Below are positions 42,915 through 50,448 of a DNA stretch of 64,000 nucleotides, piece by piece (the first letter of the stretch is position 1; every line of letters begins with the position of its first letter). The notes beneath the pieces were generated by a model. The model worked only from the letters and a program-made list of their open reading frames with translations, made no database searches and was not told the DNA's origin. The position numbers and the translations under genes were made by a program. This DNA comes from Flavobacterium sp. xlx-214 (lineage in GTDB: Bacteria > Bacteroidota > Bacteroidia > Flavobacteriales > Flavobacteriaceae): assembly GCF_013874595.1 (NCBI RefSeq), contig NZ_CP059431.1, positions 2,790,001-2,854,000 on the forward strand, read 5' to 3'.

Positions 42915-43211
42915 ATGTTTATTAGAATAGTAAAAATGAGTTTTCATGAAGATAAAATTCCTTTGTTTTTAGAAAATTTTCATAGTGTAAAAGAACAAAT
43001 AAGAAACTATCCTGGAAATAACTTTTTAGAATTATATCAAGATAAAAATAACAACAATATTTTCTTCACCTATTCTATTTGGAACGAAGAAAATGATTTG
43101 GAAAACTACCGAAAGTCACAACTTTTTACAGAAGTATGGGCGTTTACAAAAGCACTATTTAATGACAAGCCACAAGCGTGGAGTGTAGATAAATTAGAAT
43201 CATTACCATAA
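42915..43211 (+). CDS. Antibiotic biosynthesis monooxygenase (ABM)-fold protein
   Basis: A 98-residue dimeric alpha+beta barrel protein. The pattern FIRIVKMSFHEDKIPLFLENF and the aromatic NIFFTYSIWNEENDLENYRKS are typical of ABM-domain proteins (YgiN/IsdG-like shape). It lacks the Asn-Trp-His triad needed for haem oxygenases, so no reaction is claimed. It sits 16 bases after the DUF62 gene and one base before gldF, implying cotranscription with the gliding transporter. Confidence 0.8.
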   Translation: MFIRIVKMSFHEDKIPLFLENFHSVKEQIRNYPGNNFLELYQDKNNNNIFFTYSIWNEENDLENYRKSQLFTEVWAFTKALFNDKPQAWSVDKLESLP

Positions 43212-43212
43212 T

Positions 43213-43938
43213 ATGAAAGCACTTTTATTACGTGAAATCAAATCGTTTTTTGGTTCCTTAATTGGTTATTTGGTTATTGCCGTTTTTTTAGTGTTAAACG
43301 GTTTGTTTTTATGGGTTTTAGATGGACAATACAATATTTTGCAAAGCGGATATAACGATTTAAGTCCGTTTTTTCAATTAGCTCCATTGGTTTTGCTATT
43401 GCTTATACCTGCCGTTACCATGAAAAGTATTTCAGACGAGCGTAAACAAGGTACCATAGAACTTTTAATTACCAAGCCTTTAAGTATTACTCAAATTGTT
43501 ATTGGTAAGTTTTTAGGAGCCTTTATTTTAGTAGTATTGGCTATTTTACCAACCATTTTATACATTGTTATTCTTAATCCGTACGGAAATCCTGAAGGAA
43601 ATATGGATTTAGGAAGTACTTTAGGATCGTATTTAGGACTTTTATTCTTAATGGCAGCTTACACCAGCATTGGTATTTTTTGTTCTGCTTTATCAGAAAA
43701 TCAAATTGTGGCTTTTATTTTAGCCGTAATTATTTGTTTTTTAATGTATTTAGGTTTTGATCAATTAGCTACTATTATCAAATCATCTGCAACTATCATT
43801 GAAAAAATCGGTATGAATTATCACTTTAAAAGTATTAGCAGAGGTGTGTTAGATACACGTGATTTGCTGTATTTTATTTCCATTACCTTTTTCTTTTTAA
43901 GTGCAACGGTATTCAATATTAAAAAAATTCGCAACTAA
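43213..43938 (+). CDS. gldF: Gliding-motility ABC transporter permease GldF
   Basis: A 241-residue inner-membrane permease with six helices, of the ABC-2 type. The N-terminal MKALLLREIKSFFGSLIGYL and the block SISDERKQGTIELLITKPL (characteristic of ABC-2 permeases coupled to a separate ATPase) are as in GldF of Flavobacterium. With GldA (ATPase) and GldG it forms a transporter associated with gliding; its substrate is unknown. It overlaps gldG by one base (TAATG). gldA is not in this window. Confidence 0.92.
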   Translation: MKALLLREIKSFFGSLIGYLVIAVFLVLNGLFLWVLDGQYNILQSGYNDLSPFFQLAPLVLLLLIPAVTMKSISDERKQGTIELLITKPLSITQIVIGKFLGAFILVVLAILPTILYIVILNPYGNPEGNMDLGSTLGSYLGLLFLMAAYTSIGIFCSALSENQIVAFILAVIICFLMYLGFDQLATIIKSSATIIEKIGMNYHFKSISRGVLDTRDLLYFISITFFFLSATVFNIKKIRN

Positions 43939-45620
43939 TGAAAAAAAATAAAAATTTAAAGGCATTTCTAGGAATTACTTTAGGATTGGTTGCCATTAAT
44001 ATTGCAGGAAATTATGCTTTTAAACGATTTGATTTAACAGCAGATCACAGATATACGCTTTCTGAAACAACCAAAAATATCTTAAAAAAGGTAAAAGATC
44101 CTTTGTTTATAGATGTGTATTTGGAAGGAGATTTTCCGGCAGAATTTAGAAGATTACAAACAGAAAGCAAACAACTTTTAGAGGAATTTCAATCTTATAA
44201 CAGCAATGTAAATTTCATATTTGTAAATCCGTTAGAAGATGAGAAAAATGCTACGCAAATGGCGCAACAGCTTTTTGCAAATGGCATGAAACCTATTAGT
44301 GTAACCGTTAATGATAAAGGAAAACAATCACAAGAAATGGTTTTTCCTTGGGCAGTAGCAACTAGCGGTACTAAACACGCAAAAATACAGTTGTTAAAAA
44401 ATGTTTCTGCAGGAAGCACCGAAGAAAAAGTATCAGTTTCTGTACAGCATTTAGAATACGCTGTTGCCGAAGCTATTTACAAAGTTTCTACAGAGAAATC
44501 TAAAAAAGTGGCTATTATTAAAGGAATTGGTGAGCCAAACGATATTTACATAGCCGATTTTTTACGTTCACTTCGTGATAGTTATTATATTGCACCTTTT
44601 ACGTTAGATAGTGTTGCTGTAAATCCGCAGAAAACTTTAAAAGATTTACAAGAATATGATTTAGCTATTATTACAAAACCTACAAAAACATTTGATGAAA
44701 ATCAAATTCAGGTTTTGGATCAGTTTGTAATGAACGGCGGAAAATCAATTTGGATGCTAGATCAAGTTCAAGCAGATATGGACAGTCTGTACAACAAAAC
44801 AGGTGAAATGCTGGCGTATCCTAAAGATTATAGTTTAGGCGAAATGCTTTTTAAATATGGTGTTCGTGTAAATCCTGATTTGGTAAAAGATGAAATGGGA
44901 TCGCCAATTAAATTAGCAGTAGGTCAACAAGGTAGTGAAACTGTTTACGAAACTTTTAATTGGAAATTTGCGCCGTATGCTGTAATTCAATCCAATCATC
45001 CAATGGTAAAAAACATCGAAGGCGTTAAATTTGATTTTGCCAACAGTATTGATGTTTTAAACAATAATATAAAGAAAACCGTTTTATTAGCATCATCTCC
45101 TTACGCTTCAAAAGTAGGTACACCAAGTGTTGTAAGTCTTGCTAAAACGGTTAATGATCAAGTAGATCCTAAAACGGCAAAACTTTCGCAACCTATTCCG
45201 TTGGCAGTTTTATTGGAAGGATCTTTTACATCGGTATTTAAAAATAGAATCGTTCCTTTTAAATCGGAAGGCTATTTAAACGAAGGAAAACCAACAAAGA
45301 TGATTGTGATTTCTGATGGCGATATTGCTAAAAATCAGTTAGATCAGAACAAAGAACCAATGGAGTTGGGTTATGATAAATGGACCAATACATTATACGG
45401 TAATAAAGAGTTTTTGCTAAATGCGGTAAATTATTTGTTAGATGATAATGGTCTTATAAATTTGCGTACCAAAGAAGTAAAATTACCACTTTTAAACAAA
45501 GAAAAAGTATATGCTAATTATGATAAAATACGCATAATTGTAGTGGTTTTACCATTAATAGTTTTGGCAGTTTTTGGCTTTATTTTTACTTATTTACGCA
45601 AAAAGAAATACACAAAATAG
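43938..45620 (+). CDS. gldG: Gliding-motility ABC transporter auxiliary protein GldG
   Basis: A 560-residue protein with one N-terminal (about 10-27) and one C-terminal (about 533-555) membrane helix and a large periplasmic region of the ABC-transporter-associated type (PF09822-like). The N-terminus NYAFKRFDLTADHRYTLS and the segment WMLDQVQADMDSLYN are GldG markers. It completes the gldF-gldG pair and is translated by coupling. No terminator is seen between it and dnaN, but dnaN has its own promoter. Confidence 0.92.
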   Translation: MKKNKNLKAFLGITLGLVAINIAGNYAFKRFDLTADHRYTLSETTKNILKKVKDPLFIDVYLEGDFPAEFRRLQTESKQLLEEFQSYNSNVNFIFVNPLEDEKNATQMAQQLFANGMKPISVTVNDKGKQSQEMVFPWAVATSGTKHAKIQLLKNVSAGSTEEKVSVSVQHLEYAVAEAIYKVSTEKSKKVAIIKGIGEPNDIYIADFLRSLRDSYYIAPFTLDSVAVNPQKTLKDLQEYDLAIITKPTKTFDENQIQVLDQFVMNGGKSIWMLDQVQADMDSLYNKTGEMLAYPKDYSLGEMLFKYGVRVNPDLVKDEMGSPIKLAVGQQGSETVYETFNWKFAPYAVIQSNHPMVKNIEGVKFDFANSIDVLNNNIKKTVLLASSPYASKVGTPSVVSLAKTVNDQVDPKTAKLSQPIPLAVLLEGSFTSVFKNRIVPFKSEGYLNEGKPTKMIVISDGDIAKNQLDQNKEPMELGYDKWTNTLYGNKEFLLNAVNYLLDDNGLINLRTKEVKLPLLNKEKVYANYDKIRIIVVVLPLIVLAVFGFIFTYLRKKKYTK

Positions 45621-45658
45621 TGTTGATAAATAAAGTTTTATTTTCACATTAAAAGAAA

Positions 45659-45666
45659 TATATTTG
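45659..45666 (+). promoter_or_regulatory. -7 element TATATTTG for dnaN
   Basis: Exact TAnnTTTG, 38 bases before the dnaN ATG. A small hairpin CCGT/ACGG lies at the predicted start of the leader. Confidence 0.6.
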
Positions 45667-45704
45667 TACAAACATCCGTTTTTACGGTATTTAAAAAGAA
45701 ACTC

Positions 45705-46823
45705 ATGAAATTTATTGTATCGAGCTCGTATTTATTAAAACAATTACAAGTGTTGGGTAGTGTAATTAACAGTAGTAATACCTTACACATACTTGATAAT
45801 TTCTTATTTGAACTTGATCAAAATCAATTAAAAGTATCAGCATCTGATTTAGAAACTACGATGTCTGCTACTTTAGAGATAGAGTCAACCAGCGAAGGAT
45901 CAATTGCTGTACCTGCGCGTTTGTTATTAGAAACGTTAAAAACTTTTCCAGAACAACCGTTAACATTTACAGTAAAAGACAACAATACCATAGAAATTAG
46001 CTCTGATTTAGGAAAATATGTATTAGCATTTTTACCAGGAGATGAATTTCCAAAGGCGGAGATGTTAGAAGATCCATCTAAAACAAATATTCCTGCAGAA
46101 ATTTTACAAACAGCAATTAGCAAAACCATTTTTGCAGCAGGTAATGATGATTTACGCCCAGTAATGTCTGGAGTGTATTTTCAATTTGCCCCAACAGGTG
46201 TTATTTTTGTTGCTACAGATGCACACAAATTAGTAAAATATTCTAGAACCGATTTACAAAGTTCTACCGAAGCTAATTTTATCATGCCTAAAAAACCGTT
46301 GAATATTTTAAAGAGCATTTTAGCAACATCTGATGCTAATGTTACCATTGAATACAACGATTCTAATGCCATGTTTAGTTTTGATAACTACACCTTAATT
46401 TGTAGATTAATTGATGGTAAATACCCTAATTATGAAGCGGTTATACCAAAAGAAAATCCTAATAAATTGATTATCTCTCGTACTCAGTTTTTAAGTTCAG
46501 TTCGTCGTGTGGCTATTTACGCAAACAAAACAACACATCAAATTAGACTAAAAATTGCAGGAACTGAATTAAACATTTCTGCTGAAGATATTGATTATTC
46601 AAACAAAGCAGATGAGCGTTTAACATGTGATTATCAAGGAGATGATATGCAGATTGGTTTTAACTCTCGATTCTTAACTGAGATGTTGACAAACTTACAA
46701 TCTGATGAAATTCAATTAGAAATGTCGCTTCCTAACAGAGCCGGAATTTTGACTCCAGTAGACGGATTAGATGAAGGCGAAACAGTTACCATGTTGGTAA
46801 TGCCTGTAATGCTAAATAATTAA
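45705..46823 (+). CDS. dnaN: DNA polymerase III subunit beta (sliding clamp)
   Basis: A 372-residue ring-forming processivity clamp of the replicative polymerase. Three homologous domains are visible (1-125, 126-245, 246-372). MKFIVSSSYLLKQLQVLGSVI, LRPVMSGVYFQ, VATDAHKLVKYS, RLIDGKYPNYEAVIP and the C-terminal VMPVMLNN, the partner-binding tail, are typical. It is not next to dnaA or recF, which is normal in Flavobacteria. It ends in a shared terminator with dps. Confidence 0.97.
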   Translation: MKFIVSSSYLLKQLQVLGSVINSSNTLHILDNFLFELDQNQLKVSASDLETTMSATLEIESTSEGSIAVPARLLLETLKTFPEQPLTFTVKDNNTIEISSDLGKYVLAFLPGDEFPKAEMLEDPSKTNIPAEILQTAISKTIFAAGNDDLRPVMSGVYFQFAPTGVIFVATDAHKLVKYSRTDLQSSTEANFIMPKKPLNILKSILATSDANVTIEYNDSNAMFSFDNYTLICRLIDGKYPNYEAVIPKENPNKLIISRTQFLSSVRRVAIYANKTTHQIRLKIAGTELNISAEDIDYSNKADERLTCDYQGDDMQIGFNSRFLTEMLTNLQSDEIQLEMSLPNRAGILTPVDGLDEGETVTMLVMPVMLNN

Positions 46824-46826
46824 AAT

Positions 46827-46855
46827 AAAAAAGAGGTCTTTTAGACCTCTTTTTT
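46827..46855. terminator. Bidirectional terminator, dnaN / dps
   Basis: A perfect 13-bp stem AAAAAAGAGGTCT / AGACCTCTTTTTT with a TTT loop between the convergent stop codons. Confidence 0.85.
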
Positions 46856-46856
46856 A

Positions 46857-47342
46857 TTATCCCAAAAATGCTTGCATCATCCAAATATCTTTTTCTTGTT
46901 CTGTGATCAAATCACTTATTAAAGCGTTGGTTCCTTCATCATTAATTGCGCCAGATTTTTCTAAAATAGTTCTTTCAATCATTAATAATGTAGCTAACGA
47001 CTTTACAATTAATTGCACCGCTACTTCATCGTTTGTAATATTTTTGCCAATTTCTAAACTATTTTTGCTCATATAATCTTCAAAAGTATGCAATGGTGTA
47101 CCTCCTAATGTAAGTACCCTTTCTGCAATTTCATCAATTCTTAATTGCGCTTGGTTGTATAATTCTTCAAACTTAACATGTAGTTCAAAAAAGCGTTTTC
47201 CTCTAATATTCCAGTGTAAACCACGCAAGTTTTGATAATATACTTGAAAATTAGCTAATAAAGTATTTAACAATTCAATATTCTCTTTTGTTTCTTTTTC
47301 AGGTAATCCTAACATATTCATAATGTTGTTTTTTAAATTCAT
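46857..47342 (-). CDS. dps: Dps-family DNA-protecting ferritin-like protein
   Basis: A 161-residue four-helix dodecamer subunit that stores iron and uses hydrogen peroxide as oxidant, protecting DNA. All ligands of the inter-subunit ferroxidase centre are present with the E. coli spacings: H43 and H55 in GLHWNIRGKRFFELH, D70 and E74 in IDEIAER. The start is set at the ATG at 47342. A TTG two codons upstream forms the last three bases of a -7 element. The gene is divergent from oxyR, a context that fits peroxide induction. Confidence 0.92.
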   Translation of the reverse strand: MNLKNNIMNMLGLPEKETKENIELLNTLLANFQVYYQNLRGLHWNIRGKRFFELHVKFEELYNQAQLRIDEIAERVLTLGGTPLHTFEDYMSKNSLEIGKNITNDEVAVQLIVKSLATLLMIERTILEKSGAINDEGTNALISDLITEQEKDIWMMQAFLG

Positions 47343-47345
47343 TAT

Positions 47346-47353
47346 CAAAATTA
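47346..47353 (-). promoter_or_regulatory. -7 element TAATTTTG immediately upstream of dps
   Basis: Exact TAnnTTTG on the minus strand with only three bases between it and the dps ATG. If active it would give a leaderless or nearly leaderless dps message. Confidence 0.45.
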
Positions 47354-47388
47354 CAAATAAAAGAACGATATTTGTATAAATAATATTG

Positions 47389-47410
47389 ATAGTTGTAATA
47401 GTACTATAGT
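47389..47410. promoter_or_regulatory. Candidate OxyR operator in the dps-oxyR gap
   Basis: The segment carries ATAGT three times on the plus strand (47389, 47398, 47406) and ACTAT at 47403. These include a perfect palindrome ATAGTACTAT (47398-47407) and another, ACTATAGT (47403-47410). ATAG...CTAT half-sites are the core of OxyR boxes. The exact spacing differs from the E. coli consensus. Confidence 0.4.
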
Positions 47411-47425
47411 TAAATCCTTTTGAAG

Positions 47426-48364
47426 ATGACCATTACACAATTACATTACGTTTTAGCAGTTGCCGAGTATCAAAACTTTACATTGGCAGCAGAAAAATGT
47501 TTTGTTACGCAACCTACTTTAAGTATGCAAATACAAAAGCTGGAAGAAGAACTAGACATTAAAATTTTTGATAGAAATAAAAAACCAATTCAATTAACCG
47601 AAGTTGGAAAACGGATTGTTGAACAAGCTAAAAGCATTGTTAATGAAGCGGATAGAATTAAAGATATTGTTGACCAACAAAAAGGGTTTATTGGAGGCGA
47701 TTTTAGAATAGGAATTATACCTACTATAATGCCAACACTTTTGCCTATGTTTCTTAAAAACTTTATTAAAAAGTATCCAAAAGTTAATTTAATTGTTGAA
47801 GAGCATACCACAGAAGAAATTATAAATCGTTTGCAAAAAGGTCAGTTAGATGCCGCTATTGCTGCAACGCCTTTAAGTGAGCCCGATTTGAAAGAGGTTG
47901 TTTTGTATTATGAGCCTTTTGTGGGATATTTTCCAATGGAATACAGAAATGATTTAAAAGAACTTACACCAGACGATTTAAACATCAACGATATTTTATT
48001 GTTACAAGATGGTCATTGCTTTACCAACGGTATTTTGAATATTTGCAAAGCATCAAAATTACAACCATCTCAAGGTTTTGAATTAACTTCGGGTAGTTTT
48101 GAAACATTAATTAGGCTTGCAAACGAAGGTTTAGGAGTAACCTTGCTACCTTATTTGCACACTTTAAGTTTAAACGAAAGCGATAAGAAAAATATAATAG
48201 CTTTTAAAGATCCAAAACCATCAAGAGAGGTAAGTTTAATTTATGCTAAAAGCGAATTAAAAGTGCAAATTATTGATGCTTTAAGAGCTACTATTTTAGG
48301 AGTTGTAAAAGGAGCCATTGCTTTTCAAGATGTGGCTATTATTAGTCCTAAAGTAACTAAATAA
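47426..48364 (+). CDS. oxyR: Hydrogen-peroxide-responsive LysR-type regulator OxyR
   Basis: A 312-residue LysR-family activator. The N-terminal winged helix (1-60) reads MTITQLHYVLAVAEYQNFTLAAEKCF, almost exactly the Bacteroidetes OxyR start. The regulatory domain carries the two redox cysteines: C198 in QDGHCF and C207 in LNICKASK, at the same nine-residue spacing as C199 and C208 of E. coli OxyR. I start at the ATG at 47426; the TTG at 47420 is less likely. It is divergent from dps and probably controls it and the peroxiredoxin gene at 33246. The gap between the genes carries repeated ATAGT half-sites. Confidence 0.93.
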   Translation: MTITQLHYVLAVAEYQNFTLAAEKCFVTQPTLSMQIQKLEEELDIKIFDRNKKPIQLTEVGKRIVEQAKSIVNEADRIKDIVDQQKGFIGGDFRIGIIPTIMPTLLPMFLKNFIKKYPKVNLIVEEHTTEEIINRLQKGQLDAAIAATPLSEPDLKEVVLYYEPFVGYFPMEYRNDLKELTPDDLNINDILLLQDGHCFTNGILNICKASKLQPSQGFELTSGSFETLIRLANEGLGVTLLPYLHTLSLNESDKKNIIAFKDPKPSREVSLIYAKSELKVQIIDALRATILGVVKGAIAFQDVAIISPKVTK

Positions 48365-48396
48365 AAAAAAGATGAAGCAAAACTTCATCCTTTTTT
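48363..48396. terminator. Terminator downstream of oxyR
   Basis: The stem GATGAAG / CTTCATC has a CAAAA loop, preceded by a run of A and followed by a run of T. It is shared with the small minus-strand gene. Confidence 0.75.
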
Positions 48397-48397
48397 G

Positions 48398-48586
48398 TTA
48401 TACATAATTTAAAACTTCTTTAAAATCTGATTTGTTTTTTGTGAAATTCAAAATCCATTCTTTTAATTGGTCAATTTCATAAGGCAACAATAAATCAATT
48501 GCTTTGGTAACTTCTTTTATAAATAAATCTTTGCTAAAGCTTACTTTTTCTAAAATTTTGATGGTATGTTTTAAACTTTCTGTCAT
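48398..48586 (-). CDS. Small conserved helical protein, function unknown
   Basis: A 62-residue soluble, mostly helical protein (LKHTIKILEKVSFSKDLFI; AIDLLLPYEIDQLKEWILNF). It has balanced charge, no cysteine and no signal peptide. I do not recognise it. It has an ATG start, and a box TACATTTA one base off the -7 consensus is found at 48603-48610. It shares a terminator with oxyR, indicating a real transcription unit. It could be a small regulatory or assembly factor, but nothing shows that. Confidence 0.6.
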   Translation of the reverse strand: MTESLKHTIKILEKVSFSKDLFIKEVTKAIDLLLPYEIDQLKEWILNFTKNKSDFKEVLNYV

Positions 48587-48644
48587 GGCTTTTTATTTTT
48601 TCTAAATGTAATAAAAACCCCTATAAAAGCTAAAACTTTTAGTT

Positions 48645-49295
48645 TTATTTAACAGCAAAAATCATTTCTCGTTTTCCTGGCGGTCCGGCAACTTTATGTA
48701 CCGTAAAACCTAATTCTTTCAAAGTTCGGTTAACAACACCTTTGCACGCGTATGTAACAAAAATACCTTCGGACTTTAGTAATTGATAAGCTTTTTCTAA
48801 AATAGCTTTACTCCAAAGTTCAGGTTGATAATCATATCCAAAAACATCAAAATAAACGATATCAAATTGTTTGTTTGAAACAAAATCTTCTATTAGAATT
48901 GAATGCTTTAAAAGAGTATGCATATTATTCCATGTTTTTAGTTGATTCCATTCACAATCATGAATGTCATTAACTGAAATATTCGATTTAATAAACGCAT
49001 CAAAATTCAAAGACAAATATTCATCTTTTGTTAATGGATATGCTTCAATAGCTTCGTAATGTAATTTTTTGTTGTTTTTCTGAGCAAATTCAAAAGACAA
49101 CAAAGCATTTAAACCTGTGCCAAAACCAAATTCTAATACTGATATTTCCTCCTTTTCAACTAAAGCCAAACCGTTATTAATGTAAACATGCGTTGACTCT
49201 TGTAAAGCACCGTGAATGGAGTGAAAATTTTCACCCCAATTGGTAACACTTAAAGATGACGACCCATCGTTGGTTATGATAACTTCGCGTTTCAT
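48645..49295 (-). CDS. mnmD: tRNA (5-methylaminomethyl-2-thiouridine)(34)-methyltransferase MnmD
   Basis: A 216-residue stand-alone version of the MnmC methyltransferase domain that completes mnm5s2U34 in tRNA. It has the SAM motif VLEFGFGTGLN, YFDVFGYDYQPELW (substrate-side motif, as LDGFAPxxNPxMW in MnmC) and the C-terminal GVVNRTLKELGFTV...GPPGKREM pattern. The ATG at 49295 overlaps the preceding stop codon by one base (TAATG). An in-frame extension to 49340 with MWWPHSTYKK is therefore wrong. It is the last gene of an operon with two lipoprotein genes. No FAD-dependent MnmC C-terminal domain is present. Confidence 0.88.
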   Translation of the reverse strand: MKREVIITNDGSSSLSVTNWGENFHSIHGALQESTHVYINNGLALVEKEEISVLEFGFGTGLNALLSFEFAQKNNKKLHYEAIEAYPLTKDEYLSLNFDAFIKSNISVNDIHDCEWNQLKTWNNMHTLLKHSILIEDFVSNKQFDIVYFDVFGYDYQPELWSKAILEKAYQLLKSEGIFVTYACKGVVNRTLKELGFTVHKVAGPPGKREMIFAVK

Positions 49296-49735
49296 TAAGG
49301 TATCAATAGTTTTTTTATACGTGGAATGGGGCCACCACATTTTTTAGAATGACATTCTAAACATTGGTTTACCATTTTGTTGAAATTTTCTTTGGCATTA
49401 CTAGGCTCTTGATAAATCTTTTTTTGAGCAGCAATGAATTTATAAGCTTGCTCATTAAAAAAGGCATCTCTATCTGAAGCATCGGTTAAAATAGCAGTAT
49501 GCAATTTATCAAACGCCACAGGATAACTATCTAATGAGTCTTTGGCAATTATACGTTCTTTTAACTGTGTGTTATAGGCATACATTTGCTCCATCAATGC
49601 TGCCATTTCTGACATTTGATACATTTGAAACTTTGAAGATTTTTCCGTTTCTTTTGTAGCTTTTTTCTCTTCTGTTTGCTTATTACATCCAACAAAAAAG
49701 AGAGCAATGACTAATAAATTGAAAGCTAGTTTCAT
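49295..49735 (-). CDS. Lipoprotein with a single haem-binding CxxCH motif
   Basis: A 146-residue lipoprotein. The lipobox is ALFFVGC, with C17. The Lys/Glu-rich linker is followed by a helical domain, and near the C-terminus CLECHSKKCGG provides a canonical CxxCH c-type haem attachment motif, followed by PIPRIKKLLI. The order (helical bundle with haem motif at the C-terminal end) resembles cytochrome c'-like or small electron-transfer proteins. It overlaps the DUF4920 gene upstream and mnmD downstream, by one base in both cases. Its electron partners are unknown. Confidence 0.75.
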   Translation of the reverse strand: MKLAFNLLVIALFFVGCNKQTEEKKATKETEKSSKFQMYQMSEMAALMEQMYAYNTQLKERIIAKDSLDSYPVAFDKLHTAILTDASDRDAFFNEQAYKFIAAQKKIYQEPSNAKENFNKMVNQCLECHSKKCGGPIPRIKKLLIP

Positions 49736-50250
49736 TATTTTACATCAGCAATTAATACGCCATTAGCCATAAAACGATAGTTTTTTTCTGGCTGCGTTAT
49801 TTGATCAATTTCAGCTTGAGATTTTCCTGCATCTTTCGCTTCGTGTTTTAATTGATCTACCGAAGTTTCCTCAATAAAAGCTTTTCCTTCAACAATAGCA
49901 CTGTGTTTTTCAGCACCTTCTTTAGGTACAAAAAAGGCATAATCTTTAAACTTTACAAAAGCTTCTTTGTCTTTAATCAAGCTTAAAGTCATCCAGCATC
50001 CTTTTTTCTTACAAGTTGCGTTGATATCTGAAGCAAACTTAACATCTAAGGTATCATTTGCTTTCATACTTTCATATTTAGCAAACATTTCTTCTCTTGT
50101 TAATGCACCTTCTTTTGTAATGCTATCACCAAAAACAGTATAAGAAAGCGTATCTTTTGATGTTTCTAAAGCAGTTTCATTATTTTCCTTTTTATTACAA
50201 GCAACAACTAATGTTACAATAGTTAAAACACTAAATATTTTTTTCATCAT
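49735..50250 (-). CDS. DUF4920-family lipoprotein
   Basis: A 171-residue lipoprotein with lipobox VTLVVAC (C18). The mature part has FGDSITKEGALTREEMFAKYES and a cysteine pair in CKKKGCWMTL followed by FVKFKDYAFFVPKEGAEKHSA, split over a conserved DUF4920 core. The function is unknown; the CxxxxC pair may bind metal or form a disulfide. It is the first gene of an operon with the haem lipoprotein and mnmD. It is transcribed from a -7 box close to the start, with two possible ATG codons (50250, 50247). Confidence 0.82.
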   Translation of the reverse strand: MMKKIFSVLTIVTLVVACNKKENNETALETSKDTLSYTVFGDSITKEGALTREEMFAKYESMKANDTLDVKFASDINATCKKKGCWMTLSLIKDKEAFVKFKDYAFFVPKEGAEKHSAIVEGKAFIEETSVDQLKHEAKDAGKSQAEIDQITQPEKNYRFMANGVLIADVK

Positions 50251-50263
50251 CTTTTATTTTCTA

Positions 50264-50271
50264 CAAAGATA
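50264..50271 (-). promoter_or_regulatory. -7 element TATCTTTG for the DUF4920 operon
   Basis: Exact TAnnTTTG on the minus strand, 13 bases before the ATG, so the leader is very short. Confidence 0.55.
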
Positions 50272-50313
50272 AAAATTAAAATAAAACGCTTACTTGCTAA
50301 TTATTAGGAGAGC

Positions 50314-50341
50314 TTATAGTTTTAGAAATAAAGTACTATAA
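50314..50341. promoter_or_regulatory. Inverted repeat, candidate operator between the DUF4920 operon and ilvE
   Basis: TTATAGT (50314-50320) and ACTATAA (50335-50341) form a perfect 7-bp inverted repeat, with arm centres 21 bases apart, about two helical turns. It lies in the 198-base divergent gap. Confidence 0.3.
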
Positions 50342-50397
50342 TTAGGTTTTTATTATAAATTAAACAATGTTTATGGTTTATAACGATTTTTTTTTTC

Positions 50398-50405
50398 TAA
50401 ATTTG
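50398..50405 (+). promoter_or_regulatory. -7 element TAAATTTG for ilvE
   Basis: Exact TAnnTTTG, 43 bases before the ilvE ATG. No attenuator leader peptide or T-box is visible in the leader. Confidence 0.55.
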
Positions 50406-50448
50406 TAAATGTCAAAACATAACAACGACATAACTTAGTATAATAAAA

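Noticed and set aside
43213..45620. Complete GldA-GldF-GldG transporter operon
   Set aside because: Only gldF and gldG are here; no ABC ATPase gene occurs next to them or elsewhere in the window.
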